Shown: positions 8,442 through 19,456 of the stretch, in pieces
How positions within the stretch are numbered: the stretch's first letter is position 1
Layout: each line of letters begins with the position of its first letter
Assembly (NCBI RefSeq): GCF_003627815.1
Contig: NZ_CP032698.1
Location: 6,014,001-6,078,000 of the forward strand
Source of the DNA: Streptomyces hundungensis
GTDB lineage: Bacteria; Actinomycetota; Actinomycetes; Streptomycetales; Streptomycetaceae
DNA: 64,000 nucleotides
Reading direction: 5' to 3'
Made by a program: the position numbers and the translations under genes
Notes under the pieces: model-generated
The model's input: the letters and a program-made list of their open reading frames with translations, nothing else
Databases searched by the model: none
What the model was told of the DNA's origin: nothing

Positions 8442-9059
8442 TCAGGGGTTGGGCGGGGTCGTGAGGTCGATGAGTTTGCAGACCGTTTCGATGTCGATTT
8501 TGACCTGCGCGATCGACGCCCGCCCCGACAGCCAGGTGATCAGCGCCGAGTGCCAGGTGTGCTCGATGACCCGTACCGCCGAAAGCTGCTCGGGCGTGGG
8601 GTGTTCGAGCCCCACCGCGTCCAGGATGATCGCCGTGGTCTGCCGCGAGACCGTGTCCACCTCGGGGCTGACCGATCGGTCCGCGAAGGTGAGCGCCCGC
8701 ACCATCGCGTCCGCCAGATGCGGCTCGCGCTGGAGCGCGCGAAAGGCCCGCATGAGGGTTTCGGCCACCCGCTCCGCCGACCCCGCGCCCGAAGGCGGAT
8801 GCTTGCGCAGCGTGCCGTGCAGATGCTGGAGCTGGTCCTGCATGGTGGCGACCAGGAGGTGGATCTTGGAGGGGAAGTAGCGGTACAGCGTGCCGAGCGC
8901 GACGCCCGCCGCCTCGGCCACCTCGCGCATCTGGACCGCGTCGAAGCCGCCGCGGCTGGCCAGCTGGGCGCTCGCGTGCAGGATGCGCCGGCGCCGGGCC
9001 TCCTGGCGTTCCGTCAGGGGAGGGGTGGCCGGGATGGCCGCCTTGGCTTCCGCTGTCAT
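8442..9059 (-). CDS. kstR: TetR-family repressor of steroid/lipid catabolism, KstR-like
   Basis: A 205-residue DNA-binding repressor. The N-terminal TetR domain (ARRRRILHASAQLASRGGF, AVQMREVAEAAGVALGTLYR, YFPSKIHLLV) is nearly superimposable on remembered M. tuberculosis KstR, including the distinctive VQMR..VA and LYRYFPSK-HLLV runs. The ligand domain retains TFADRSVSPEVD, matching VFADASAASEVD of KstR. KstR binds steroid-CoA intermediates and releases the TnnAACnnGTTnnA box. Start ATG at 9059 is chosen because similarity begins there; a longer frame reaches into the divergent glycosyltransferase and is unlikely. A KstR box at 9237-9250 lies upstream, consistent with autoregulation. Orthology is well supported by sequence; the natural inducer in this host is not known. 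Confidence 0.88.
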   Translation of the reverse strand: MTAEAKAAIPATPPLTERQEARRRRILHASAQLASRGGFDAVQMREVAEAAGVALGTLYRYFPSKIHLLVATMQDQLQHLHGTLRKHPPSGAGSAERVAETLMRAFRALQREPHLADAMVRALTFADRSVSPEVDTVSRQTTAIILDAVGLEHPTPEQLSAVRVIEHTWHSALITWLSGRASIAQVKIDIETVCKLIDLTTPPNP

Positions 9060-9236
9060 GTGTCCCGTTCCGTTTGTCCGGTTCTCCGGCGTTCTCCACC
9101 ACGGTGTTCGGCGGCCCAGCATGGCAGGGGCCCCGTCGTGGCGCGAATCACCTGATCCGGCTCTTACAGTCGCGCTACCTGCCGGTAGATTCGAAGCTTC
9201 TCGAGTGATCGACGAACGCTCGAGAAGGATCAAGTC

Positions 9237-9250
9237 TGGAACTTGTTCTA
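9237..9250. promoter_or_regulatory. KstR-type operator, TGGAACTTGTTCTA
   Basis: Differs from TAGAACnnGTTCTA at one base. It lies 178 bases before the kstR-like start and 55 bases before the divergent glycosyltransferase, so it may serve autoregulation. Confidence 0.7.
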
Positions 9251-9304
9251 GATTAGCGCCAGCGGTTACGCTCCGGCGAAACGCAGTGATGAAGGGGGCC
9301 GCGA

Positions 9305-10627
9305 GTGACCGCTGAGGCCATAGAGGCAAGCCCCCGCACCGGGGGCGACGACCGCGCGGGCGAGCGTCCGCTGAGGATCGCGCTCCTGACGTACAAGGGC
9401 AACCCGTTCTGCGGCGGCCAGGGCGTCTATGTGCGCCACCTCTCGCGCGAACTGGCCCGGCTCGGGCACAGCGTCGAGGTCATCGGCGCCCAGCCCTACC
9501 CGGTGCTCGACGAGGGCGTCCCGCTCACCGAGCTCCCCAGCCTGGACCTCTACCGCTCGCCCGACCCGTTCCGTACGCCCGCGAGGGACGAGTACCGGGA
9601 CTGGATCGACCGCCTGGAAGTCGCGGCGATGCGCACCGGCGGCTTCCCCGAGCCGCTCACCTTCTCGCTGCGCGCCCGGCGCCATCTGGCCGCCCGCCGG
9701 GGCGAGTTCGACGTCATCCACGACAACCAGACGCTCGGCTACGGACTGCTCGGCGACGTCGGCGCGCCCCTGGTCACCACGATCCACCACCCCATCACCG
9801 TGGACCGCAGGCTCGAACTGGACGCCGCACCCGACTGGAAGCGCCGCGCCTCGGTGCGCCGCTGGTACGGCTTCACCCAGATGCAGAAGCGGGTCGCCCG
9901 CCGGCTGCCCTCGGTGCTCACCGTCTCCGGCACCTCCAAGGGCGAGATCGTCGACCACCTGGGGGTGCGCGAGGAGCGCATCGAGGTCGTCCACATCGGC
10001 GCCGACACCGGCCTGTGGTCACCGGATGCGGCCGTCGCCGAGGTGCCCGGCCGGATCGTGACCACCTCCAGCGCGGACGTGCCGCTCAAGGGCCTGGTCT
10101 TCCTCGTCGAGGCCCTCGCCAAGCTGCGCACCGAGCACCCCGACGCCCATCTCGTCGTCGTCGGCAAGCGCGCCGAGGACGGACCCGTCGCCCAGGCCAT
10201 CGAGAAGTACGGGCTCGGCCACGCCGTGGAGTTCGTCAAGGGCATCACCGACGCCGAACTCGTCGACCTCGTACGCTCCGCGCAGGTCAGCTGTGTGCCC
10301 TCGTTGTACGAGGGCTTCTCGCTGCCCGCAGCCGAAGCCATGGCGACCGGCACCCCGCTCCTCGCCACCACCGGCGGCGCCATCCCCGAGGTGGCCGGCC
10401 CCGACGGCGAGACCTGCCTCGCGGTGCCGCCCGGCGACGCGGGGGCGCTGGCCGCCGGACTCGCCCGCCTCCTCGGCGACCCGGCCCTGCGCCGCCGCCT
10501 CGGCGCCGCCGGACGCGAGCGGGTCCTGGAGCGCTTCACCTGGCGCCGCGCCGCCCTCGGCACCGCCGACCTCTACCGCTCCGCCATCGCCGCCCAGGGC
10601 CGCTCGGCCCGGAAGGCAGCCAGGTGA
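9305..10627 (+). CDS. Glycosyltransferase family 4 protein
   Basis: A 440-residue GT-B retaining glycosyltransferase, soluble or peripheral. The N-terminal domain opens with LLTYKGNPFCGGQGVYVRHL, with the Gly-Gly-x-Gly loop of GT4 enzymes; the acceptor region has IHDNQTLGYG. The C-terminal donor domain has VTTSSADVPLKGL and the EX7E motif in YEGFSLPAAEAMATG, then PEVAGPDG. Start is GTG at 9305, diverging from kstR. A methyltransferase and an alpha/alpha-barrel protein follow in the same direction (157-base and 4-base junctions), forming a small cluster conserved in my memory of streptomycetes but without a known product. Sugar donor and acceptor are unknown. Confidence 0.88.
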   Translation: MTAEAIEASPRTGGDDRAGERPLRIALLTYKGNPFCGGQGVYVRHLSRELARLGHSVEVIGAQPYPVLDEGVPLTELPSLDLYRSPDPFRTPARDEYRDWIDRLEVAAMRTGGFPEPLTFSLRARRHLAARRGEFDVIHDNQTLGYGLLGDVGAPLVTTIHHPITVDRRLELDAAPDWKRRASVRRWYGFTQMQKRVARRLPSVLTVSGTSKGEIVDHLGVREERIEVVHIGADTGLWSPDAAVAEVPGRIVTTSSADVPLKGLVFLVEALAKLRTEHPDAHLVVVGKRAEDGPVAQAIEKYGLGHAVEFVKGITDAELVDLVRSAQVSCVPSLYEGFSLPAAEAMATGTPLLATTGGAIPEVAGPDGETCLAVPPGDAGALAAGLARLLGDPALRRRLGAAGRERVLERFTWRRAALGTADLYRSAIAAQGRSARKAAR

Positions 10628-10783
10628 GCCGGAGCACGAACCCCGGGCGCCCCGCGCCCGACCCCCGGTGCCGCCCCGCGTCCCCGGTGTGCGGCCGCAC
10701 CGCGGCCCCGGGGGGTGCCTGGTGACGCGGCGCCCCCCACACCCCGGCCGACCCCATCCCCCCGTCCGCGAAAGCAGGCCTCC

Positions 10784-11539
10784 GTGCTGACCGTCGACTT
10801 CTCCCGCTTCCCGCTCGCCCCGGGCGACCGTGTGCTCGACCTGGGCTGCGGCGCGGGCCGGCACGCCTTCGAGTGTTACCGGCGCGGCGCCCAGGTCGTG
10901 GCGCTCGACCAGAACGCCGAGGAGATCCGCGAGGTCGCCACGTGGTTCGCCGCAATGAAGGAGGCCGGCGAGGCACCCGAGGGGGCGACCGCCACCGCGA
11001 TGGAGGGCGACGCGCTCAACCTGCCCTTCCCCGACGAGTCCTTCGACGTCGTGATCATCTCCGAGGTCATGGAGCACATCCCTGACGACAAGGGCGTGCT
11101 CGCCGAGATGGTCCGCGTCCTCAAGCCCGGCGGCCGCATCGCGGTCACCGTGCCGCGCTACGGACCCGAGAAGGTGTGCTGGGCGCTGTCCGACGCGTAC
11201 CACGAGGTCGAGGGCGGCCACATCCGCATCTACAAGGCGGACGAGCTCATCGGCAAGATGCGGCAGGCCGGACTCAAGCCGTACGGCACCCACCACGCGC
11301 ACGCGCTGCACTCGCCGTACTGGTGGCTCAAGTGCGCCTTCGGCGTCGACAACGACAAGGCGCTGCCGGTGCGGGCGTACCACCAGCTGCTGGTCTGGGA
11401 CATCATGAAGACGCCCGGCATCAGCACCGTCACCCGGCTCGCCGAGCGGGCCCTCAACCCGGTCGTCGGCAAGAGCTTCGTGGCGTACGCGACCAAGCCG
11501 CACCTGCCCGCGCTGCCGGAAAAGAGTGCCGCCAAGTGA
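10784..11539 (+). CDS. Class I SAM-dependent methyltransferase
   Basis: A 251-residue Rossmann-fold methyltransferase. Motif I is VLDLGCGAGRHAFE (residues about 16-29), motif II ends in VVALDQNAEEI, and post-I/IV elements are MEGDALNLPFPDESFDVVII and EVMEHIPDD. The GTG at 10784 with GCAGG 10 bases upstream is chosen over an earlier frame start that would add a Pro-rich, unlikely extension. Its stop overlaps the next start by four bases (GTGA). The pairing with a GT4 glycosyltransferase and a glycosidase-like barrel suggests modification of a glycan or glycolipid; the methyl acceptor cannot be deduced. Confidence 0.88.
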   Translation: MLTVDFSRFPLAPGDRVLDLGCGAGRHAFECYRRGAQVVALDQNAEEIREVATWFAAMKEAGEAPEGATATAMEGDALNLPFPDESFDVVIISEVMEHIPDDKGVLAEMVRVLKPGGRIAVTVPRYGPEKVCWALSDAYHEVEGGHIRIYKADELIGKMRQAGLKPYGTHHAHALHSPYWWLKCAFGVDNDKALPVRAYHQLLVWDIMKTPGISTVTRLAERALNPVVGKSFVAYATKPHLPALPEKSAAK

Positions 11540-12612
11540 CCTCTCCGGAGCGCACCGAACACCTCGTGCTTCCCGGGGTGCTCACCGCGGAACAGGCCGG
11601 GCAGACGGTCTCGGCCCTGCTCGACGCGCAGCGCGCGGACGGCGCGATCCCCTGGTTCCGCGGGCACCACCTGGATCCCTGGGACCACACCGAGGCGGCG
11701 ATGGCGCTGGACGCCGCGGGCGAACACGCCGCCGCCGAGCGCGCCTACGAGTGGCTCGCCCGGCACCAGAACACCGACGGATCCTGGTACGCCGCCTACC
11801 ACGACGGCGAGCACGACCGGGTCACCGACGGCTGCCGGGAGTCCAACTTCGTCGCGTACGTCGCGGTCGGCGTCTGGCACCACTACCTCGCCACCGGCGA
11901 CGACACCTTTCTCGACCGGATGTGGCCCACCGTCTTCGCGGCCGTGGAATGGGTCCTCGCCCTCCAGCAGGGCGGCGGGCAGATCGGCTGGAAGCGCGAG
12001 GAGGACGGCACGCCCGTCACCGACGCGCTGCTCACCGGCAGCTCCTCCGTCCACCACGCGCTGCGCTGCGCGCTCGCCATCGCCGAACAGCGCGAAGAGC
12101 CGCAGCCCGACTGGGAGTTGGCGACCGGCGCCCTCGCCCACGCCATCCAGCACCACCCCGAGCGCTTCCTCGACAAGGCGCGCTACTCGATGGACTGGTA
12201 CTACCCGGTCCTCGGCGGCGCGGTCACCGGCGCCGCCGCCACGGCCCGCATCGACTCCCGGTGGGAGGAGTTCGTGGTGCCCGGCCTCGGGGTGCGCTGT
12301 GTGCTGCCCAACCCGTGGGTGACCGGCGGCGAGAGCTGCGAGCTGGCCCTCGCGCTCTGGGCGACGGGCGAGTCCGACCGGGCCCTGGAGATCCTCCAGT
12401 CCATCCAGCACCTGCGCGACCCCGCGACCGGCATGTACTGGACGGGGTACGTCTTCGAGGGCAACCGTGCGGTCTGGCCGGAGGAGCTCACGACGTGGAC
12501 GGCGGGCTCGCTGCTGCTCGCGGTGGCGGCGCTCGGCGGCGACGAGGCGACCGGCGCCGTCTTCGGCGGGGAACGGCTGCCCCGGGGCCTGGCGCCCTAC
12601 TGCTGCGGCTGA
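11536..12612 (+). CDS. Alpha/alpha-barrel protein annotated as prenyltransferase-like, possibly six-hairpin glycoside-active
   Basis: A 358-residue cytoplasmic protein without signal peptide. Helical-hairpin repeats carry LLDAQRADGAIPWF, WDHTEAAMALDAAG, WLARHQNTDGSWYA and SIQHLRDPATGMYWTG, typical of alpha6/alpha6 barrels. Databases tend to call such proteins prenyltransferases, but conserved Trp, Asp and Glu pairs (for example PWDHTEAA, WPEELTTWTAG) look more like six-hairpin glycosidases. GTG start at 11536 overlaps the methyltransferase stop. Together with the GT4 enzyme and methyltransferase it probably acts on one glycan-containing product. Fold is sure enough, enzymatic class is not. 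Confidence 0.75.
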   Translation: MTSPERTEHLVLPGVLTAEQAGQTVSALLDAQRADGAIPWFRGHHLDPWDHTEAAMALDAAGEHAAAERAYEWLARHQNTDGSWYAAYHDGEHDRVTDGCRESNFVAYVAVGVWHHYLATGDDTFLDRMWPTVFAAVEWVLALQQGGGQIGWKREEDGTPVTDALLTGSSSVHHALRCALAIAEQREEPQPDWELATGALAHAIQHHPERFLDKARYSMDWYYPVLGGAVTGAAATARIDSRWEEFVVPGLGVRCVLPNPWVTGGESCELALALWATGESDRALEILQSIQHLRDPATGMYWTGYVFEGNRAVWPEELTTWTAGSLLLAVAALGGDEATGAVFGGERLPRGLAPYCCG

Positions 12613-12707
12613 GGCGCCCCCGCCCGTACGGAGTCGCCCGGGTGGCGCAGTGCGGCGGGCCGGGTGAGGCTGCCGGGGAGGCCGACACATCCCCCCCGGA
12701 GGTCATC

Positions 12708-13277
12708 GTGGCCAGTACGTTCCCCATCCGCCGCATAGTCGTGGCGGTCGTCCTTTCCTGCGCCGTCCTGGTGTCGACGACCGCCTGCGGAGGAGAGACC
12801 CGGTCCACCCAGAGCGCCGCCCTCACGGCGGCGGAGAGCAGCCCCTCGCCGAGCGCGTCGGCCGAGCGGCAGAAGCTCGCCAAGACCCGCTTCGTCGCCA
12901 ACGCGGGACTCGCCGCCGGCGCCGCCTATCAATGGATCGTCAAGCCGTACAAGGCGGGCAAGTTCAAGAAGGGCGCCAAGGGCCGCACCTTCGCCCTCGT
13001 CAAGGCGGGCCTGGCCGGTGCGTTCACGTACAACCGTCTGAAGGCCGCCTCCGAGAACGCCAAGGGCGACCCGCTGCTCTCCAAGGCCGTCGCCCCGCTC
13101 ACCTCCGGCATCGAATCGCTGAAGGGCCTGGGCGGCAAGCTGCGCAAGGGCGACGCGGGCGACGCGGACGTCGGCATGTTCGAGAAGATGATCAACGGCG
13201 TCAAGGACGCGGGCCAGAAGGCGGGTGCGCCGGTCAAGGACCAGGTGCCCTCGGCCGGGCAGCTCAGCGGCGGCTGA
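12708..13277 (+). CDS. Putative lipoprotein of unknown function
   Basis: A 189-residue exported protein. Start GTG at 12708 has CGGAGG 6-11 bases upstream. Residues 1-30 form a lipoprotein signal: basic FPIRR, a hydrophobic run and the lipobox STTAC-GG. The mature part begins with a Ser/Ala/Pro linker and continues as a basic helical domain (KLAKTRFVANAGLAAGAAYQ, KFKKGAKGRTF, KGLGGKLRKGD) with no motif I know. It is 95 bases after the barrel gene and may belong to the glycosyltransferase cluster. It converges with the F420 oxidoreductase gene, 12 bases apart. Confidence 0.75.
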   Translation: MASTFPIRRIVVAVVLSCAVLVSTTACGGETRSTQSAALTAAESSPSPSASAERQKLAKTRFVANAGLAAGAAYQWIVKPYKAGKFKKGAKGRTFALVKAGLAGAFTYNRLKAASENAKGDPLLSKAVAPLTSGIESLKGLGGKLRKGDAGDADVGMFEKMINGVKDAGQKAGAPVKDQVPSAGQLSGG

Positions 13278-13289
13278 GCGGGCGCGTCC

Positions 13290-14300
13290 TCATGTGTTCA
13301 GCTCCGCGAGGACGCGCAGGGTCGTGGGGTCCGGTGAGGTGACCAGCAGGTCCGTCACCGGGCCCGCACGCCACAACTCAAGCCGCTCCGCGATGCGTTG
13401 ACGCGGGCCCACCAGGGAGATCTCGTCGGCGAAGGCGTCCGGCACGGCCCGTACGGCCTCGTCGCGCCGGCCCGCCAGGAACAGCTCCTGAATGTGGTGG
13501 GCCGCGTCCCCGTACCCCATGCGGGCCATCAGGTCGGCGTGGAAGTTGCGGGCGGCGTGGCCCATGCCGCCGATGTAGAAACCCAGCATCGCCTTCACCG
13601 GCAGCAGACCCTCGGCGACGTCGTCACACACCTGGGCCCGCACCATCGGGGCCACCAGGAAGCCCTCGCGCAGCCCCGTGAGCGAGGCCTCGTAGACGTC
13701 CGTGCGGGTGGGCGACCAGTACAGCGGGAGCCAGCCGTCCGCGATGCGGGTCGTCTGCGCGATGTTCTTGGGGCCCTCGGCGCCCAGGAGTACGGGAAGG
13801 TCGGGGCGCAGGGGGTGGGTGATGGCCTTGAGGGGCTTGCCCAGACCCGTACCGTCCGCGCCGCCGTAGGGATGCGCGTGGAAGCGCCCGTCGAGCTCCA
13901 CCGGACCCTCGCGGCGCAGCACCTGGCGGATCACCTCGACGTATTCGCGGGTCGCGGTGAGCGGGCTCGACGGGAAGGGCCGCCCGTACCAGCCCTCGAC
14001 GACCTGGGGCCCCGAGAGCCCGAGGCCCAGCATCATCCGGCCGCCCGAGAGGTGGTCGAGGGTGAGGGCGTGCATGGCGGTTGCGGTGGGGGTGCGCGCG
14101 GCCATCTGCGCGACCGCGGTGCCCAGCCGGATCGTCGAGGTGTGGGCGGCGATCCAGGTCAGCGGCGTGAAGGCGTCCGAGCCCCAGGCCTCGGCCGTCC
14201 ACACCGAGTGGTAGCCGAACTCCTCGGCGGCCCGCGCCAGTTCGAGATGGGCGGGGTTCGGTCCCCGCCCCCAGTAGCCGAGTGCGAGACCCAGGCGCAT
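13290..14300 (-). CDS. LLM-class F420-dependent oxidoreductase, Rv3520c-like
   Basis: A 336-residue TIM-barrel flavin-analogue oxidoreductase expected to use coenzyme F420. It starts MRLGLALGYWG and has TAEAWGSDAFTPL, LDHLSGGRMMLGLGLSGPQV and LLGAEGPKNIA, almost word for word the pattern of M. tuberculosis Rv3520c, a gene in the cholesterol-catabolic region. ATG 14300 is chosen where similarity starts; the earlier in-frame start adds unrelated residues. A perfect CTGACG-AAC-CGTCAG palindrome lies 22 bases upstream, shared with the acyl-CoA dehydrogenase and MaoC promoters. A role in lipid or steroid reduction is inferred. F420 supply is supported by npdG at 57683. Confidence 0.9.
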   Translation of the reverse strand: MRLGLALGYWGRGPNPAHLELARAAEEFGYHSVWTAEAWGSDAFTPLTWIAAHTSTIRLGTAVAQMAARTPTATAMHALTLDHLSGGRMMLGLGLSGPQVVEGWYGRPFPSSPLTATREYVEVIRQVLRREGPVELDGRFHAHPYGGADGTGLGKPLKAITHPLRPDLPVLLGAEGPKNIAQTTRIADGWLPLYWSPTRTDVYEASLTGLREGFLVAPMVRAQVCDDVAEGLLPVKAMLGFYIGGMGHAARNFHADLMARMGYGDAAHHIQELFLAGRRDEAVRAVPDAFADEISLVGPRQRIAERLELWRAGPVTDLLVTSPDPTTLRVLAELNT

Positions 14301-14320
14301 GTGCCGTCCCCTCCACCAGA

Positions 14321-14337
14321 TCTGACGAACCGTCAGG
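14321..14337. promoter_or_regulatory. Palindromic operator TCTGACGAACCGTCAGG
   Basis: Perfect 15-base inverted repeat (CTGACG-AAC-CGTCAG) just upstream of the Rv3520c-like gene. The same 17-base pattern occurs at 17206-17222 and 26120-26136 before other lipid-catabolic genes. I cannot name the regulator. Confidence 0.65.
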
Positions 14338-14350
14338 GGACTGTAGAGCA

Positions 14351-14381
14351 ACGGCCCCCGCCCGGAAGGGCGAGGGGCCGT
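14351..14381 (-). terminator. Hairpin terminator after the DUF5336 gene
   Basis: ACGGCCCC and CGCCC pair with GGGCG and GGGGCCGT around a GGAA loop, giving a 13-bp stem with one bulge. It lies 16 bases after the stop of the DUF5336 gene and before the F420 oxidoreductase promoter. No U-tract, as is common in Streptomyces. Confidence 0.7.
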
Positions 14382-14396
14382 CGTGACGCCGGGGGA

Positions 14397-15245
14397 TCAG
14401 CCGCGCTGGATCCCGGTGGTGTCCTGGAGGACGCCGCGCCGGCCGTCCTGCGTCTGGGCCACCAGGGCGGGGCCGCGCTGGTCGACGGCCAGGTACCAGG
14501 TGCCGGGGGCGAGTTCGGCGATCGGGGTGGGCGAGCCGTCCTCCGCGTACAGCGGACGGGCCACCGGGACCGCGAACCAGAACGGGGCGAAGTCGCCGGC
14601 CGGGGCGGCGGCGGGCTGCGCCTGGCTGTCCTTGTTCGGGTCGGCCGCCGGGGCCTGCGCGCCGAACGGCTGGGCCTGGGCCGCCGGCTGACCGCCGAGG
14701 CTCGGGTCGCCGGGGTGGGCGCCGTAGGGCTGCTGGGCGGCGGGGTAGCCGTAGCCACCGGCCGGCTGGGCCACGCCGGGGTAGCCGTAGGGCTGCGGGG
14801 CGGCCGGGCTCGGGGTGCCCATCAGCGGCGCCTTCAACGCGCCGATCAGCGGCGAGGCGACGGCGGCCGCGGCCAGCACCAGCGTGGCGATGAGACCGAG
14901 GATCATGCCGGCGCCGGAGCCGTGCGCGTCGATGATCGTCCAGAAGGCGGTCCACGCGGCGAAGATCGTGAACGCGACACCGAACTGGGTGAGGTCCAGA
15001 CCCGCGACCTTCTTCGGCTGCGGCAGCGAACGGCCGACGACGACCAGCACCGCACCGATGATGCCGGCCAGGAACATGCTCATCAGGAGCGAGAGAGAGT
15101 CCCAGGCGTTCGGCTCGTCGGCGCGCGGGCAGAACTGGCCGGCGCAGCTCGGAGCGGACGTGAGACTCAGGAACGAGGCGATGAACAGCACCACCGCTGC
15201 GCCGATCACCACGCCGTCGCCTCGTGTGAGGGAGCGGATGTTCAC
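14397..15245 (-). CDS. DUF5336-type integral membrane protein
   Basis: A 282-residue protein of unknown function. Residues 1-140 hold four predicted membrane helices (VIIGAAVVLFIASFLSL-like, SLLMSMFLAGIIGAVLVVVG, FGVAFTIFAAWTAFW, GMILGLIATLVLAAAAV). A Gln/Pro/Tyr/Gly-rich stretch with repeated QPYG and PGGYGYP-like units spans 150-215, then a small C-terminal domain (FAPFWFAVP..WYLAVDQRG) that might be cytoplasmic. GTG start at 15245. The architecture matches actinobacterial DUF5336 proteins, whose role I do not know. It is monocistronic, with a strong terminator downstream and a 144-base upstream gap. Confidence 0.8.
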   Translation of the reverse strand: MNIRSLTRGDGVVIGAAVVLFIASFLSLTSAPSCAGQFCPRADEPNAWDSLSLLMSMFLAGIIGAVLVVVGRSLPQPKKVAGLDLTQFGVAFTIFAAWTAFWTIIDAHGSGAGMILGLIATLVLAAAAVASPLIGALKAPLMGTPSPAAPQPYGYPGVAQPAGGYGYPAAQQPYGAHPGDPSLGGQPAAQAQPFGAQAPAADPNKDSQAQPAAAPAGDFAPFWFAVPVARPLYAEDGSPTPIAELAPGTWYLAVDQRGPALVAQTQDGRRGVLQDTTGIQRG

Positions 15246-15389
15246 GTAAAAGTCCTCTTTTATGTCGTCTCGTCGGGGCGGTCATCGCTGCCGCCGGTGT
15301 ACGTGCACACGGCGTGAAGCTCTAGGTGGTTCCCCCTGTGCGGAAGAATCTATCGTCTGCGCCTGTGGGCCGTACGGCGGGTCGGGAGC

Positions 15390-16361
15390 CTACCCGCCGA
15401 GGAACGCCGTAATGCCGTCGGCGATGCCCCGGGCCGCCTTCTGATGCCAGTCCGCACTTTTCAGAAGCGCCGCGTCCCGGGAATCGCGCATGTTGCCGCA
15501 CTCGATGAACACCTTGGGAACCGTCGACAGGTTGAGCCCGCCGAGGTCGCTACGGGTGTCCAGGCCGGTGCCCTCACCCACGTAGTTGGACGCGTTCATG
15601 CCCGTGTCCAGGACGAACTTCCCCGCGATCCGCACACCGAGTTCACGCGAAGGCCCCACGATCGGGGCGGTGTCGGCCGCGCCGCCCTTCACCTTGGCGG
15701 GCAGGATGACGTGGAATCCGCGCTGGCCCTCGGCGGCGCCGTCCGCGTGCACCGACACGACGGCATCCGCCTTCGCCTGATTTCCGATGCGGGCCCGCTC
15801 GTCCACACACGGCCCGAAGGCCCGGTCGCCGTCGTGGGTGAAGACGACCTTCGCGCCCTGCTTTTCGAGGATCGCCCGGATTCGGTGCGACACGTCGAGC
15901 GTGAACTCGGCTTCCGTATAACCGTCGTTGGTCTCGGTACCGGTGGTGTCGCATTCCTTCTTGTTCGTTCCGATGTCCACCGGCTCATTGATCTCTGTTG
16001 TATGCCGGAAATTATTCGAATTGTGACCCGGGTCGATGACGACGGTCTTTCCGGCGAGCGATCCGGCACCCGATCCACCCGCCGGCGGGGCCGACGGCGA
16101 GGGCGCGCCGGGAGAGACGGGGCGGGGGGTGCCCGACACCGTCATGGTCGCGGCGCCCGCCCCCGGAGGTGCGGGCCGCTCGCCACGGCTGGGCAGCGCG
16201 CTCGGCGGCTTGTCGTCCTGCTCGCCGGGCCCGCCCGCCGCCTGCCACACGAGCCATCCCGCGAGGGCGGCCGGCGCGAGCGCGGCGAGGGTGAGGAGGG
16301 CCCGCCCGCGCACGCGGCGCGACCGGCTGTCCGGGTTCGATGACTCGCTGTCGTACGACAC
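15390..16361 (-). CDS. N-acetylmuramoyl-L-alanine amidase (Amidase_3), membrane-anchored
   Basis: Cleaves the amide bond between MurNAc and the stem peptide outside the membrane. About 323 residues: short cytoplasmic tail, one N-terminal membrane helix (ALLTLAALAPAALAGWLVW), a Pro/Ser/Gly linker of roughly 60 residues, then the catalytic domain with VVIDPGHNSNN (zinc His), EAEFTLDVSHRI (zinc Glu), ADAVVSVHADG (zinc His) and KVFIECGNM (catalytic Glu). The GTG at 16361 is the only usable start before the upstream gene ends; its ribosome site is poor. It probably remodels peptidoglycan during growth or sporulation. Confidence 0.9.
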   Translation of the reverse strand: MSYDSESSNPDSRSRRVRGRALLTLAALAPAALAGWLVWQAAGGPGEQDDKPPSALPSRGERPAPPGAGAATMTVSGTPRPVSPGAPSPSAPPAGGSGAGSLAGKTVVIDPGHNSNNFRHTTEINEPVDIGTNKKECDTTGTETNDGYTEAEFTLDVSHRIRAILEKQGAKVVFTHDGDRAFGPCVDERARIGNQAKADAVVSVHADGAAEGQRGFHVILPAKVKGGAADTAPIVGPSRELGVRIAGKFVLDTGMNASNYVGEGTGLDTRSDLGGLNLSTVPKVFIECGNMRDSRDAALLKSADWHQKAARGIADGITAFLGG

Positions 16362-16438
16362 GAGGGCGATGCTAACCGCGCGGCCCCGCCCGGCCCGGGC
16401 GCTGCGCGCCACGACGTGTCCCAGCGCGCCGCGACGTG

Positions 16439-19442
<3,004 letters not shown>

Positions 19443-19456
19443 AGGGTCCGTCTGCC

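Noticed and set aside
11536..12612. Terpene or carotenoid prenyltransferase assignment
   Set aside because: No DDxxD or DxDD-type catalytic motif seen; only the barrel fold is shared, and the neighbours are sugar and methyl transferases.
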